64,000 nucleotides of DNA from Limnomonas spitsbergensis. Taxonomy: Eukaryota; Chlorophyta; Chlorophyceae; Chlamydomonadales. Within the stretch, counting starts at the first letter, position 1. Every line of letters starts with the position of its first letter. Below, one piece after another: positions 1 to 9,779 of the stretch. The stretch covers positions 2,914,001 through 2,978,000 of the forward strand of contig JAYJMM010000103.1 in assembly GCA_037349105.1 (NCBI GenBank), in the 5' to 3' direction. The notes below the pieces were generated by a model that did not search any database, had not been told where the DNA came from, and saw nothing but the letters and a program-made list of their open reading frames with translations. Made by a program: the position numbers and the translations under genes.

Positions 1-422
1 TTCAAGCGCTTCAACAATTGTTTCAAGTTCAAGGAATTAGGGATGTGAGGGAGGGGGGGGATTCATGAGTCACAAATCAACTATGGGATGCTCATAGTGA
101 GAAACTGATAACCTAGGGTTTGGGGATTAGATTTTAGTCAGGGTTTTATCTTAATGTGTCACCCATCATCTGGAGAGTGTGGACTGTGGAGGGTGAGCCA
201 CCCTGCAGCCCAGGGTTTGGAAAATAAGGTTTCGTAATTTGGGATTTACTCAGCAACCTCGGGGTCTTCATGATGAGGAGCGCCAAGGCCCTGGATTTGC
301 AACTTTAGTACCGCCAGACGTACATCATGTACTGTCCATACTTCTGGATGTAGCCTTGCTGCTTACACACACTTGTGTGTTACCCCTACCTCATACCTAC
401 TAATAACCCTTCCTTCCTGTAG
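1..422. other. Left edge, intronic or intergenic, with a possible exon at 255-305
   Basis: This is mostly non-coding DNA with scattered telomere-like words such as agggttt. After a possible splice acceptor ending at 253, the + strand reads NLGVFMMRSAKALDLQL and then meets a TAG near 306. The NLGVFMMRS phrase resembles the stretch of nucleotide-sugar transferases where a conserved N-x-G-V-F precedes a basic residue. The stop codon and the lack of a good donor mean this could be a decayed exon, or an exon whose boundary I cannot place. It would belong to the gene that continues from 423. Confidence 0.25.
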
Positions 423-3400
423 ATCCGTACATCGCCATGGATCTGGAACTTCTACCGAAAAGTGTACAACCTTTGTGTGTGTGACTGGAGCCGCATGAAT
501 GACTGGCCTGCGGAGCAGGTAGGGTGCAGTTCACTTTTTTCTTTATTTTAGCATCCTTCAGCTACACTTCAGCTACATCACGGCCTACGGCCAAGGGGCA
601 TAGGGGAGCTTGCCCTGCTTATTGGGCTGCCGGCCGTACGCCAGCCCAGTTTAGGTCCCCATGGGTCCAGTGGTGGCCGTCCATCAGCATAAGGTACCGT
701 AATCAAGTTGACCTTATGCATACATCAAACAATATTGGTGCAATCAGGGTTTGGTGACTGGCTGGCAGATCTAGTTGGGTGCATTCAGGGTTTAATGACT
801 GGCCGGCAGATCTAGTTGGGTGCATTCAGGGTTTAATGACTGGCCGGCAGATCTAGTTGGGTGCATTCAGGGTTAAATGACTGGCGGGCAGATCTAGTTG
901 GGTGCATTCAGGGTTTAATGACTGACCGGCAGATCTAGTTGGGTGCATTCAGGGTTTAATGACTGGCCGGCAGATCTAGTTGGGTGCATTCAGGGCTTAA
1001 TGACTGGCCGGCAGATCTGGTAGGGTGCATTCAGGGTTTAATGACTGGCCGGCAGATCTGGTAGGGTGCATTCAGGGTTTAATGACTGACTGGCAGATCT
1101 GGTAGGGTGCATTCAGGGTTTAATGACTGGCCGGCAGATCTAGTTGGGAGCATTCAGGGTTTAATGACTGGCCGGCAGATCTGGTAGGGTGCAGTCAGGG
1201 TTTAATGACTGGCTGGCAGATCTGGTAGGGTGCAGTCAGGGTTAACCTAGTTGCGATCGTAGGCTGGACCCTGTTGTTACAAGAACCTCTGCAGGCAGGG
1301 CACCATGCTTGATGGACAGGCCAGCAGCACACGGCCGGCTTGCCTTTCAAGCAGAGCAGTCGACCCTGCTTTTGCTAAAACCTCTTCTCCCAGACCTTGG
1401 AAATCTCTTTGTGCGGCAAGGCAAAAGCCTTACTGTCGATGTTCCTATTGACTGGCTGGCAGAGCAGGTAGGGCGCAGTTGGGGTTCTACAACTGCCCTG
1501 TTAGGGTATGACCCCTGTCATGTTAGGGTATGAGCCCTGTCCTGTTAGGGTATGAGCCCTCTTATTTTAGGGTATGACCCCTGTCCTGTTAGGGTATGAC
1601 CCCTGTCCTGTTAGGGTATGACCCCTGTCCTGCATTCCCTCCTCAGCCCTCACCCTCCACTTGTATCATGTGATAGTATGACCCACCCCCTCCTCCCCAC
1701 TTCACCACTCCACGTGCACCCCCCCACCCACCCCGCCACACCCCTGTTAGGGTATCATCCCCTCCCCCCACACACCTCAGCCCCTTATAACCCTCCTTGT
1801 TAGGGTATCATAACCTTCCCTCTCCCTTCACCCCCCTCTCCCTCTCCCTCCGTCCTCCCCCTGTTAGAGAGTATCATCCCCTTCTCTCTCCTTTGACCCA
1901 CCTCCTCCCTGTTAGGGCATAATCTACGACCTGATGGCGGAGCAGCAGGACAGCTATGAGACCGGCCGCTCCCTCATCGTCAGCGGGAAGGTGTGGGTCA
2001 GGGAGGCACCTGCTGATCATGCGCATACTTCTGATGCTCACATCGTTTGTGTTCGTAATGATGCAGTCGTTATGCTGATCATGCCTGTGGTCATACTCAT
2101 GGTCAAGCTGCTGACGCCCATGCTCATGTTCCTGATCTTGTTCCTGCTGCATGATGGTGCGCCAGAGCTGGAATGAAAGGAACAATGACGGCCACTGCTC
2201 CTGCTGATGCTGCTCATGCTTCTCATGCTCATGCTCATGATACCGATGCTGATGCAGATGCAGATGCAGATGCTGATGCTGAGCCTGTTCCTGTTCCTCC
2301 TCCTGTCCCTGCTGCATGCTGCTGCTTCAGGGCTGGAACCACATCATCAATGACGGGTCGCTACCCATGCCCAATGACGTGCTTGTTCACATCACTTGGC
2401 CACAGAGGTACCCCGAACAGGTCAGTGTACAGCAGCCCCCATGGCGACGTGGCACAAATGTGTACTGCATGTACTGTTACTTCAAGATAGATGTACTGCT
2501 GCATCAGCAGCGTGACCGAGTCAATGTATATCGCTGCCCAAAGTTGTCTGTCAGTTGTTAATATTTGACCGGTCAACCCCTGCTTTCAAAAGCAGTGTTT
2601 ACCTATGTTTCGATATAATTCCCTCAGCAAGCCGCTTGGCAGCCAGCCATTGCTACTTGGTCGTAGGCGATCAACCCTGACTGGCTGGTCGAGCTGAGAT
2701 ATGATGTTCGGATTCCGCATGATAAGCAGGGTAGGAAAACCTCTAACTTTGTAAATGCCCTTGTGGGTGTTCAGTGGTTATGGTGGGGGGATACCCTTTT
2801 TCCCTTCGGGGCCTAATTCCCCCCGGGCCCCCCCGGGCCACAGTGCGCCTGAATTGCAGATGAATCCCTAAACCCTGAACCCTAAATGAAACCCTAAATG
2901 AAACCCTAAACCCTAAACAAACAGGGGCCCACAGTAGCCCTCGTAGCTTCCGCCTGCCTCGTACGCGATGCATTCCCTTGTTCAACCAGCACATATCGCG
3001 AGCTGACGCAATGGAATCAGGGTTTAGGGTTCTGGCTTGCAGAATTTTGTGTTAGGGTTTTGGAGCCTTGCATTGGAGCCTCTGAGCACCAGGCATGGTT
3101 CGGTTTTATGAATAAACATCATATTTTCTTAAAACGTCTAGGACTTTGGCCACCGGATCAAAAATGTACAACAATTAGCTCCCCTGTAAAAACGCGCATG
3201 TACTGCCTGCTTGTACTGCAGCCGCACAATCACAACTGCTCCGACAAAGCGTTTCGGGACACAGCTGAGCGGGAGTGCAAATACATCGGCCTCATGTACT
3301 ACTTGGATGAGGTAAGCCTTCCAACCAGGCTGCTTTGGCCAGGCCCTTCTGGCCAGGCTGCTCCAGAACCCCAGAAGCCATAGAACGTCGACAATCATCC

Positions 3401-5296
3401 TTAATTGTGAATCTGAAACCTTGAGAGGCGAAGCAAAGTGATGAAGAATGGCAGTGCTTGCTTTTTAAAACAATCTGCAGGACACAGGTGCATCAATGGG
3501 TCACACCGCTGAACAGGGGCGGTCTCAGGGGGCCTGCCTGTCAGCCTGGACGGGGCATGCCAGCAGGCCTCCTTGTGATTGTGTGGCAGACTCAGGGGAT
3601 CTGCGGGGAGGGTCCTTGCCTGCTTGCTACTACCTACACTGTGTGTCTGCCTCTAATTCATCGCTCCAAACCCAGCTGCAAGGCCGTTTGCAAACCCTCT
3701 TGAATGGCTGTCTCCGATGTACGACGTCATTCCCCCTGGCTGCAAACGCTGTCCTTGTTGGCCCGTGATTTCACTCTACCATTACTTAGCAAGCGTTGTT
3801 TTTGATTCGCCCCCCTGAACAGATCATCGGGTCGAAGCAGTACAAGGATGACCTGGACCTGAACGAAGCCTTCATTTCCGAGAGGAACAGCTGCCAGCAG
3901 GTACTACTCTTGTTGGCCCCAAGTTTTTGTATCGCCGATAGGAATTAAGCGACAAAAATCTACCAGCTGCTAGCGAGTTGTAATCAGGTTGGGCACGATT
4001 TTGTTTTGACACCGGTAGGAATGAAAAAAGAAAACTCGAGGACCACGGCTGCTACCAAGTACTGCTTCTGCTGGACACCATTTTGTGTGACATTAATTGG
4101 AATTAAAAATCGACTCTGAGGACCACAGGTGCTAGCAAGTACTGCTTCTGCCGGGTACGTTTAGCTTGCTCCGAATATCGATCAGGAACTTCAAAAGCTA
4201 ATTTTGGAGGTACCTGCAGGTGCTGCTCCTATTTGACTCATTTTATTCAACATCAATATCATATGGGCTGAAAATAACACAATCGAAAATAACAGCTAGC
4301 TGCCAGAAGATGCTACTCCTGCTCCGCACGTTTGTTTTTTACAGGGAAACGAATTTTTAAAGCAGACTAAGCATCATGACAGTTGAGAGCGGGTGATACT
4401 CCTTCCGTGCACCTCTGTGCTTCCTTTTAATTTTAATTTTATCTTTTCAACATTCGTTTTTATCATTTCAACAAAACTTATCCTCAACCCTGCACCACGG
4501 AGGTGCCCTTCCTGCTGGGGAGTATGCTTCCTCCTTTGATATTCCCGCTCAAACTCAAACCCTTAACCCTCAACCCTCAACCCTGTACCATGCAATTGTT
4601 CTTCCTGCTTAGCATCTGTTTGCTTCCTTCTTTGAAATTCCCCTCAAACCTTAAACCCTAAACCCTAAACCCTGTACCATGCAGGTGTTTTTCCTGCTGG
4701 GCATCTGTTTGATTCCTTCTTTGATATTCCCCTCAAACCCTAGACCCTTAATCCTCAACCCTGTACCCTGCAGGTGCGTCACAACAGTCTGTTTGTGGCA
4801 CGGACCACCTTCTTTAACCGGATCAAGGACGGGGCCATTCCCGCCTCAGTCATGGACTTCGACATCGATGAAGTCACCAACCAGGTGAGGGACGCATGGG
4901 GAGGCTTGTACGGCAAAGTGGAAAACAATCCAAGGTAGAAATCGCTCTCCCCTGCCCAGCCCTCTCCTCCCTCTCCTTCCTTCCTCAGGCGACCCCTGAC
5001 CCGTCTTCTGTGTCCTGCAGGTATCAGATATGTTCATTATTTGTATCTCAAACAGTACAATTTTGCCCCTGCCCCTGCCCCTGAACCCCTGAACCCCTGA
5101 ACCCTTGAATCCCTGAATCCCTGAATCCCTGAACCCCTGAACCCATGAACCTGCCCCCCCCCCCTAGGTGCTTGCCGTGAAGGTCAGCGAGGTGGGCTGT
5201 CTTGGGTACCGCGAGAATAAGTGCAGCCTGCAGAAGTACTGGGACACAAAGGAGGGAGACGGGCCTTGGGAGCCATTCAAGAAGGAAATCGTCTAA
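423..5296 (+). CDS. 3' part of a multi-exon gene, unrecognised, possibly a glycosyltransferase
   Basis: I assembled this from splice signals and open frames. The exons seen are 423-518, 1916-1990, 2331-2420, 2667-about 2730, 3222-3311, 3823-3900, 4774-4884 and the terminal exon 5168-5296, which ends in TAA. Except for the 2667 exon, each is a multiple of three, begins and ends in phase 0, and is flanked by AG and GT; several end in CAG (Gln). Readable segments include NDWPAEQ joined to GIIYDLMAEQQDSYETG, then GWNHIINDGSLPMPNDV, then CSDKAFRDTAERECKYIG. The NDWPAEQG-I-I-Y-D-L-M run, with the possible upstream NLGVFMMRS, is reminiscent of nucleotide-diphospho-sugar transferases, where a W-x-x-Q/EQ motif follows the N-x-G-V-F segment; that family call is inference. 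The 2667 exon's donor (cagg|gtagga) gives phase 1 and does not match the next exon, so one junction is unresolved. The 5' end lies outside the window. A start codon is not visible. Confidence 0.5.
740..1241. repeat. 41-bp intronic minisatellite, about 12 units
   Basis: The unit is 41 bp and contains aatgactggccggcagatct followed by agttgggtgcattcagggtt. About twelve copies run head to tail with few substitutions. A variant subset has ggtagggtgcagt in place of agttgggtgcatt. The unit closely matches the preceding exon's 3' end plus its 5' splice site (502-531: aatgactggcc, about ten differing bases, then gtagggtgcagt). A degenerate single unit recurs at about 1448-1490. Confidence 0.9.
1242..1495. 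other. Intron DNA with an isolated minisatellite-like unit
   Basis: The + strand is open from about 1309 to 1533, but none of the candidate acceptors (1294, 1298) joins in phase 0 to the flanking exons without a stop. The segment ends in gactggctggcagagcag followed by gtagggcgcag, which is a diverged copy of the 41-bp unit. I therefore treat it as intron rather than exon. Confidence 0.4.
1496..1632. repeat. 22-bp intronic tandem repeat with TTAGGG-like core
   Basis: About six copies of tgttagggtatgacccctgt plus two bases follow one another. Single dispersed copies of ctgttagggtatcat lie further on at about 1744, 1798, 1861 and 1909, the last overlapping the splice acceptor used by the exon at 1916. 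Between these the intron is C-rich (1640-1900). Confidence 0.8.
2000..2325. repeat. Intronic (GATGCT/CTCATG)-rich low-complexity block
   Basis: Degenerate hexanucleotide and trinucleotide repeats such as gatgctcatgctcatg and gatgcagatgcagatg fill most of the intron between the exons ending at 1990 and starting at 2331. The repeat gives spurious open frames on both strands (Asp/Ala- and His/Glu-rich), which I do not consider genes. Confidence 0.7.
2872..2922. repeat. Interstitial telomere-like repeat (CCCTAAA type)
   Basis: Several aaccctaaa words occur in a row, including aaaccctaaaccctaaac and aatgaaaccctaaatgaa. These are the complement of TTTAGGG, the Arabidopsis-type telomere repeat also used by some green algae. 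The opposite orientation (tttagggtt) appears at about 3018-3030. This lies in an intron of the first gene. Confidence 0.7.
3901..4489. other. Long intron of the first gene, no coding content seen
   Basis: AT-richer intron sequence with weak internal similarity. The phrase gaggaccac(a/g)g(c/g)tgctancaagtactgcttctgc appears twice, at about 4038-4074 and 4118-4152. I see no convincing exon here. Confidence 0.5.
4490..4772. repeat. 89-bp intronic tandem repeat, three units, ending at a splice acceptor
   Basis: Three head-to-tail copies share the phrase ccctgtacca, found at 4581, 4670 and, as ccctgtaccc, 4759, exactly 89 bp apart. Each also has cttcctgct and ccttctttga(t/a)attccc and ends in telomere-like accctaaaccct words. 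The last unit supplies the acceptor ctgcag used by the exon at 4774. The unit length equals that of the large satellite downstream, but the sequences are not clearly related. Confidence 0.85.
5063..5158. repeat. Intronic CCCTGAACCC decamer-type repeat
   Basis: Copies of cccctgaa(c/t)ccctgaa run through the pyrimidine-rich end of the last intron. They lie directly before the acceptor of the terminal exon at 5168. Confidence 0.7.
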
Positions 5297-5329
5297 AGCA
5301 CCTAGCTTCCAGCTTTGCTCTATCGTCTA

Positions 5330-5408
5330 GGCTGCATGCAGAAGTACGATGACGTGGAGGGATATGGCCACAGAGGACCAGGGAACCCTTCAAGGGCGAA
5401 TTGTGTAG
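5330..5408 (+). pseudogene. Degenerate duplicate of the terminal exon of the first gene
   Basis: Just after the stop codon at 5294-5296, the DNA repeats a diverged version of the end of the last exon. It has ctgcatgcagaagtacgatg against the exon's cagcctgcagaagtactggg, then matching ggagggagac/ggagggatat, ccttgggagccattcaag/cagggaacccttcaag, and an ending gtctaa/gtgtag. It probably arose by a local duplication and lies in the 3' untranslated region. Confidence 0.5.
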
Positions 5409-5602
5409 GGGACGTGTCAGCATTAGGTTTCGGGATTCAAGAACATGAAGTTTGTCACTTCTTTGGCTGGCGCCCCTCCGGACCCTGAAACCCTCGGAAC
5501 ACGTTAGACGTCTAACGCTGTCCCCTTACCCAACTCACCTGTATTATTGATGCTCCATTGGCCTCGATCTTTACAAAAAAACTTTGCATCGCACATTTTA
5601 GT
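5409..5602. other. 3' flank of the first gene
   Basis: No gene and no clear repeat is visible here. It presumably contains the polyadenylation region. I do not find a clear TGTAA close to the stop codon. Confidence 0.4.
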
Positions 5603-5703
5603 GAATTTCGTATCTTCCGTATTTCATGAATTTCGTATCTTCCGTATTTCATGAATTTCGTATCTTCCGTATTTCATGAATTTCGTATCTTCCGTATTTC
5701 ATG
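5603..5703. repeat. 25-bp minisatellite, four units
   Basis: Four almost identical copies of a 25-bp unit that begins atgaatttcgtatcttccgt follow one another in intergenic DNA. Confidence 0.9.
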
Positions 5704-6548
5704 TCTTTGGACATAACACGCATCATATCCTGGGCCCCTTCAAACTCTCCAACATGCTCTTTCCATTTGCTTTCCTTTACCCCCATTGTGACAGTCGGGC
5801 GCCCACACGGCCGGTGTTGAGGGGCATGGAGGTGTGATGCCATTTACTCCAGTGCCGGTAATGCTCCAGTAGGTAGGCAGCTGGAGAGAGGTGCTACATT
5901 TGTGTTACCAATGCCCTACCGTCGAGGAGAGGCTAAGGATGCAGGGCTGAGTAGGCCCTCTGTACGCGCCACGGACTTTCACCGATTGTACCATGGCAGG
6001 CAAGGGCATGTCCATGGGTGAGGCAGGCATGGGCAGGCAAGGGCATGGCCATGTCCATGGGTGTGGCAGGTATGGCATGGCCCTGGTGTTGAAGGAAGAA
6101 GGGGTTGCACCTTTCCAGGGCTAAGTTCAGTGGGGGCCGTGCATTTGGACTTCTTATCCTCATTTGGGGGGGCGGGCGTATTTTCCTTTTGTTTTCCTTG
6201 CTTGCTGTATAATTTCTCTCTTATTTCCAACAAGACAGTTAGACGCCTGTGCGGACTAGCCTTCTTTAGCAGACCTCAGGGGTGGAATGTCATTGACACT
6301 GGTTCTGTGCATCCAACACCTAGGGCGCTGATCTTGTATTCCCCTTTGAATGTGAATATTTTAAAGTCCAGCAGCGCATCACATTTTGTGCATGGGACAT
6401 GTGCCCGCAAACCGGTACTAGCACTGAAATAAAACCGCCTACAAGAAAGGCAGGCAAAATATAGTGTTTCAGTGAATGTGTGAAAATAGAACGATAAATC
6501 CAGTGTAGCGTATGCAATTTATATCAAACTCCTGGATGGGGCGTTGAG
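5704..6548. other. Intergenic region between the first gene and the retrotransposon
   Basis: I see no supported gene. At about 5996-6075 there is a short imperfect repeat built on ggcaggcaagggcatg and catgtccatgggtg. Short open frames on both strands here lack splice context and recognisable motifs. Confidence 0.5.
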
Positions 6549-6565
6549 TCACCAGCATTCTGTCA

Positions 6566-6927
6566 GTAACGTTACACCTCTGGGCCCGCTCAAAGCTCGG
6601 CCGCGTGGGCGCCCAACTGTTCAGAAGGGAGTAAAGAAGGAACTAAAAGGAAGAGAGGGGAAAGGAACAAAAGGAGAGGCCGGGAAGGCAAAGAAAACCA
6701 AGTCCAACACCTGAGTTCCACTAGAGACTAGCCCTTAAGAAATCCTCTCAGATAAGATAAGTCCAGAAAAGCAAGCGTATCCCACCCCTGCTTGGCCGCG
6801 AGGGCGCCCCACTGATCAGAAGGGAGAAGAGAAGAAACTAAAAAGGGGGCAAACAACAACAACAACACAAAGGACCAAAATAGAAGGCCGGAAAGGCCAA
6901 CGACACCGGCCTCAGAAACCCTAGAGA
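6566..6927 (-). repeat. Bipartite 3' untranslated region of the retrotransposon
   Basis: Two related segments lie in tandem. On the + strand one begins ggccgcgtgggcgcccaact at about 6599 and the other ggccgcgagggcgccccact at about 6794. Each continues with (g/c)agaagggag and A-rich purine tracts, then ggccggaa(a/g)ggc. The two-part arrangement is kept, with slightly different spacing, in the truncated copy inside the kinase intron. Confidence 0.7.
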
Positions 6928-7009
6928 CTAACCCTCGATAATGTCCACAGCACAATCCACAAAAGCATGTGCGTCCCACCCATGCTCAGCCTGGTACAAC
7001 TGATGGAAG

Positions 7010-9662
7010 TTAGTGGCAGCACCCGGAGGACCTGCCCACCCCCGCTCCCGTAACTGCTCCCTGACACTGAAACCAGGCGCGGTAGGTCGCCGCAGATCTG
7101 TGCTCGGTGGTAGGGTCCCTGGGGTCCCCACCGCCGCTTGCGTCCAGCCGTGCTTGCTCGTAGGCTGCGTCAACGAGTGCCAACACCTCTGTGACGGGTA
7201 GGCACTCTAGGGCAGCTGCTGCCTCGCGCAAGGTGGGGGTGGCTGCCCCCCGCTCCAGCTCCTCTAATGCACCCAGCAGATCAGAGCACCAGGTGCGGCC
7301 GCCAGTGCCCTGGCTGATTGCAAGCTGCATATCTGCTGCCATGGCTTGAGCCATGAGAGGGCTGTATTGCTGTGCCTCCGGTGCCACCGCTGCATTGTAG
7401 AAGCGGAGGATATGGGCCCACCAGTCTCGCTGTAGTGGCTGGAGCTGCAGCTCTCTCTTGACTCCCCAACTGGCGGCGGATGCAGGTAGCCCCGCAGCCT
7501 GGCGCTGGTGCTGAAGCAAGCTGGACTGTATTTGCTGGAGAGACATTGCCGCGGCCGAAGGTGGCTGGTGGCCCACACCACGTCGCTGTAGTTGGCCGCA
7601 GGCTCTGTGTACACAGCTGCTAGCCTGATGCGGGTTGGAAGACGGCGCCTTAGGCCCACCTTGGCTACCATGCGGCGAACACGGTGCAGCGCGGCAGCCA
7701 AAGGCGCCTGTCTACCCTCCATGGCCCTCTTCATGCCGCCGCTTTCGTGCTGAGTGATGCCCAAGAAGTTGAATTCTTGGACACGCTTCAACACGGTACG
7801 GTCAGGGCCGTAAACGCAAACATGGGCTGGCTGTCGGCGCTGCGTTGCTAAGCGGCTGCCAAACTCCATGATCTCTGTATTACTGACATTGACCTGAAGC
7901 TGTTTATGTGCCGCATATTCATGCAAGGCATCAAGCATGCGTTGCAGCCCTGCTGGGGTGCGGGCTAGCAAGGAGAAGTCATCCGCATACAGCAGGCAGC
8001 GTAGCTGTCGCCCCGCCTGCATCTCAATGCCCTCTGCCGGGCACTTGGCTGCGAGCATGGCCGGCAGGTCACTGAGGTAAAGGCTAAAGAGCAGGGGGCT
8101 CAGGGGCAGCCCTGTTTGATGCCTCTGGTGCAAAGCACAGGACCAGTGCGCTTGTGGCCGTCAGTGAGCGTGTAAACTGCACCGGCATAAAGCGCTTGCC
8201 CCGCGCATAACAGGCATGCAGGCATGTGAAGATGCTCGCATAAATGCCGCCACAGCTGCTCCTGGGGCACGCTGTCATATGCCTTGGTGAAGTCCACAAA
8301 GGCCACATGCAGCTTGCCACGGCCTGCAGCTGCCCGTTGAGCATGGACTGCATGCCTGAGGAGGAAAGCAGCCTGGAGCGTGCTACGACGCTGATAAAAA
8401 CCAAACTGCTCAGGAGGGACGTGGCCGTGCAATCGCGCCCACTCATCAGTGATGGCAGTGAGCATGCTGGTATACCGCCGGTAAAGCACGCTAGTAATGG
8501 CGGTGGGCCGGTAATTACCGGGATCAAGGGGGTCGCCCTTCTTGTAAACAGGCTAAATCTTGACTGGCTGCCAGGCACTAGGCATTCCCCTCCGCACCGC
8601 CATGGCAGTGAACCAGTCTTGCAGCAGATCCCTCAGCACGTGCTGTTGCTCCCCCTCAGAATCGTCCTCTACCATAGCCAAATTGATAAAGGGTGCCGCC
8701 AGACCGTCTAGGCCCGCCGCGGTGTATACGCGCATGCGGAAGAAAGCCCTTGCGAAGCAAGAGGCAAGCTGCTCAGCTGACACGCCTAGGTCCTCCGGCT
8801 GGGCGGTGGTAGGGGGCAAGTTTGCCTGTGGCGCCGCAGGAGAGGGGGGCACAGTGGCGGTGAATTGCTGTCGTAGGTGTGCCTCCCACTTCAGGGAGGA
8901 GACAGCCGTGGTGGGGCAGGTCTGCCGCCTCTCTTGCAGCTGCTCCCGGTAGACGTTGCACTCGCCACGCTGCAGCCTGTCAGCTATAGCCGCTGCCATA
9001 TGGCGCGTGTAGTAGCGGTGACGCCGTCGTGCTGTAACCTTGTAGCGCTGCCTGGCTGCCTTGCGCTCTGGGCCCGGGGCACTGCAAAGCGACTTCGCTC
9101 GCAGCGCAGCATAGGCGCTCTGAACCTCCGCATCCCACCAGGGGGGGCGCTGATGCTGCCCACGCTGGGCATGGAGCCGCGGAGTGCGCGTCATGCCAGC
9201 AGCTTCGGCCGCAGACCAAATCACAGCAGTGAGCGTCGCTGCGGCTGCCTCGTCATTGGTTCCCGCAATGTCCAGGCTGAAACGCTGTAGGCCCTGCTCA
9301 TCGCGGGCTAGCGCGGCGCTGTAAATGTGCGCCTTATCAGCTCTCCAGGTCAGGATGGTTCGGCAGCTTCCTGCTGGTTGGCCAGCATCAGGCTGACCTC
9401 CCGCCACGTCGATGCCGCTATCTACCGGAGGTTGAAAGGTCGCCGCAACCGGACGATGATCCGAGTCCGGTTGGGTGGGAAGCACCCCGCTCACCTCCAC
9501 ATGCCTCCACATGCTCCATGGCACCGCAATGTGGTCAACGCGGGACCGGCCAGTAGCTGCAAGGAAAGATGCGTCCCCTTGGTCACCCTTGCGGCCCGTG
9601 AGCAGCAGCATCCTGGAGGCCGCCGCTGCGTTGAGCAGCATCCGAGCCTGCGATCTAAGCAT
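7010..9662 (-). pseudogene. Retrotransposon polyprotein remnant: endonuclease C-terminus and reverse transcriptase
   Basis: Reading leftward, 9662-8553 is open for 369 residues. It carries the end of an exonuclease/endonuclease/phosphatase domain (SRVDHI near residue 40, then SDHRPV encoded at about 9447-9464), then a linker leading to RT. An in-frame TAG at 8553-8555 interrupts it, and the same frame reopens with YKKGDPLDPGNYRPTAI and continues to GIKQGCP. It includes GFYQRRSTLQAA and FVDFTKAYDSVP, the first catalytic Asp region. Near 8100 a one-base loss in a C run moves the frame; the next frame continues LSPLLFSLYLSDL and LLYADDFSLLA, with YADD at 7978-7989. Further frame changes occur near 7570 and 7090 before the C-terminal GAATNFHQLYQAEHGWD segment ends near 6928. 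The enzyme would copy its RNA at the target site, but this copy cannot make an intact protein. Confidence 0.85.
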
Positions 9663-9779
9663 TCTGGGCGGCTCACCGCGGAGAGCCGCATTCTGGTCGG
9701 CTCACCATCATTCTGTGATTCTGGGTCTTCAGACTTTGAGTTTCAAACGTGCCAAACATAAATTGATGCAGTCAGGCAT

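Larger units (their letters stand above)
6566..9701 (-). mobile_element. 5'-truncated non-LTR retrotransposon (endonuclease/RT type)
   Basis: A LINE-like element runs right to left. An imperfect 17-bp direct repeat, tcaccagcattctgtca at 6549-6565 and tcaccatcattctgtga at 9702-9718, probably marks the target-site duplication. The 3' end in element orientation is aggtgtaacgtta with no poly(A) tail, and it contains TGTAA. The coding part starts inside the endonuclease domain, so the 5' half is missing. The same 3' end recurs in two short truncated copies inside each kinase gene, which supports this boundary. Confidence 0.85.

Noticed and set aside
1309..1533. Possible exon ending DWLAEQ before gtaggg
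   Set aside because: The available acceptors give stops in the phase-0 frame, and the end of the segment is a diverged 41-bp minisatellite unit.
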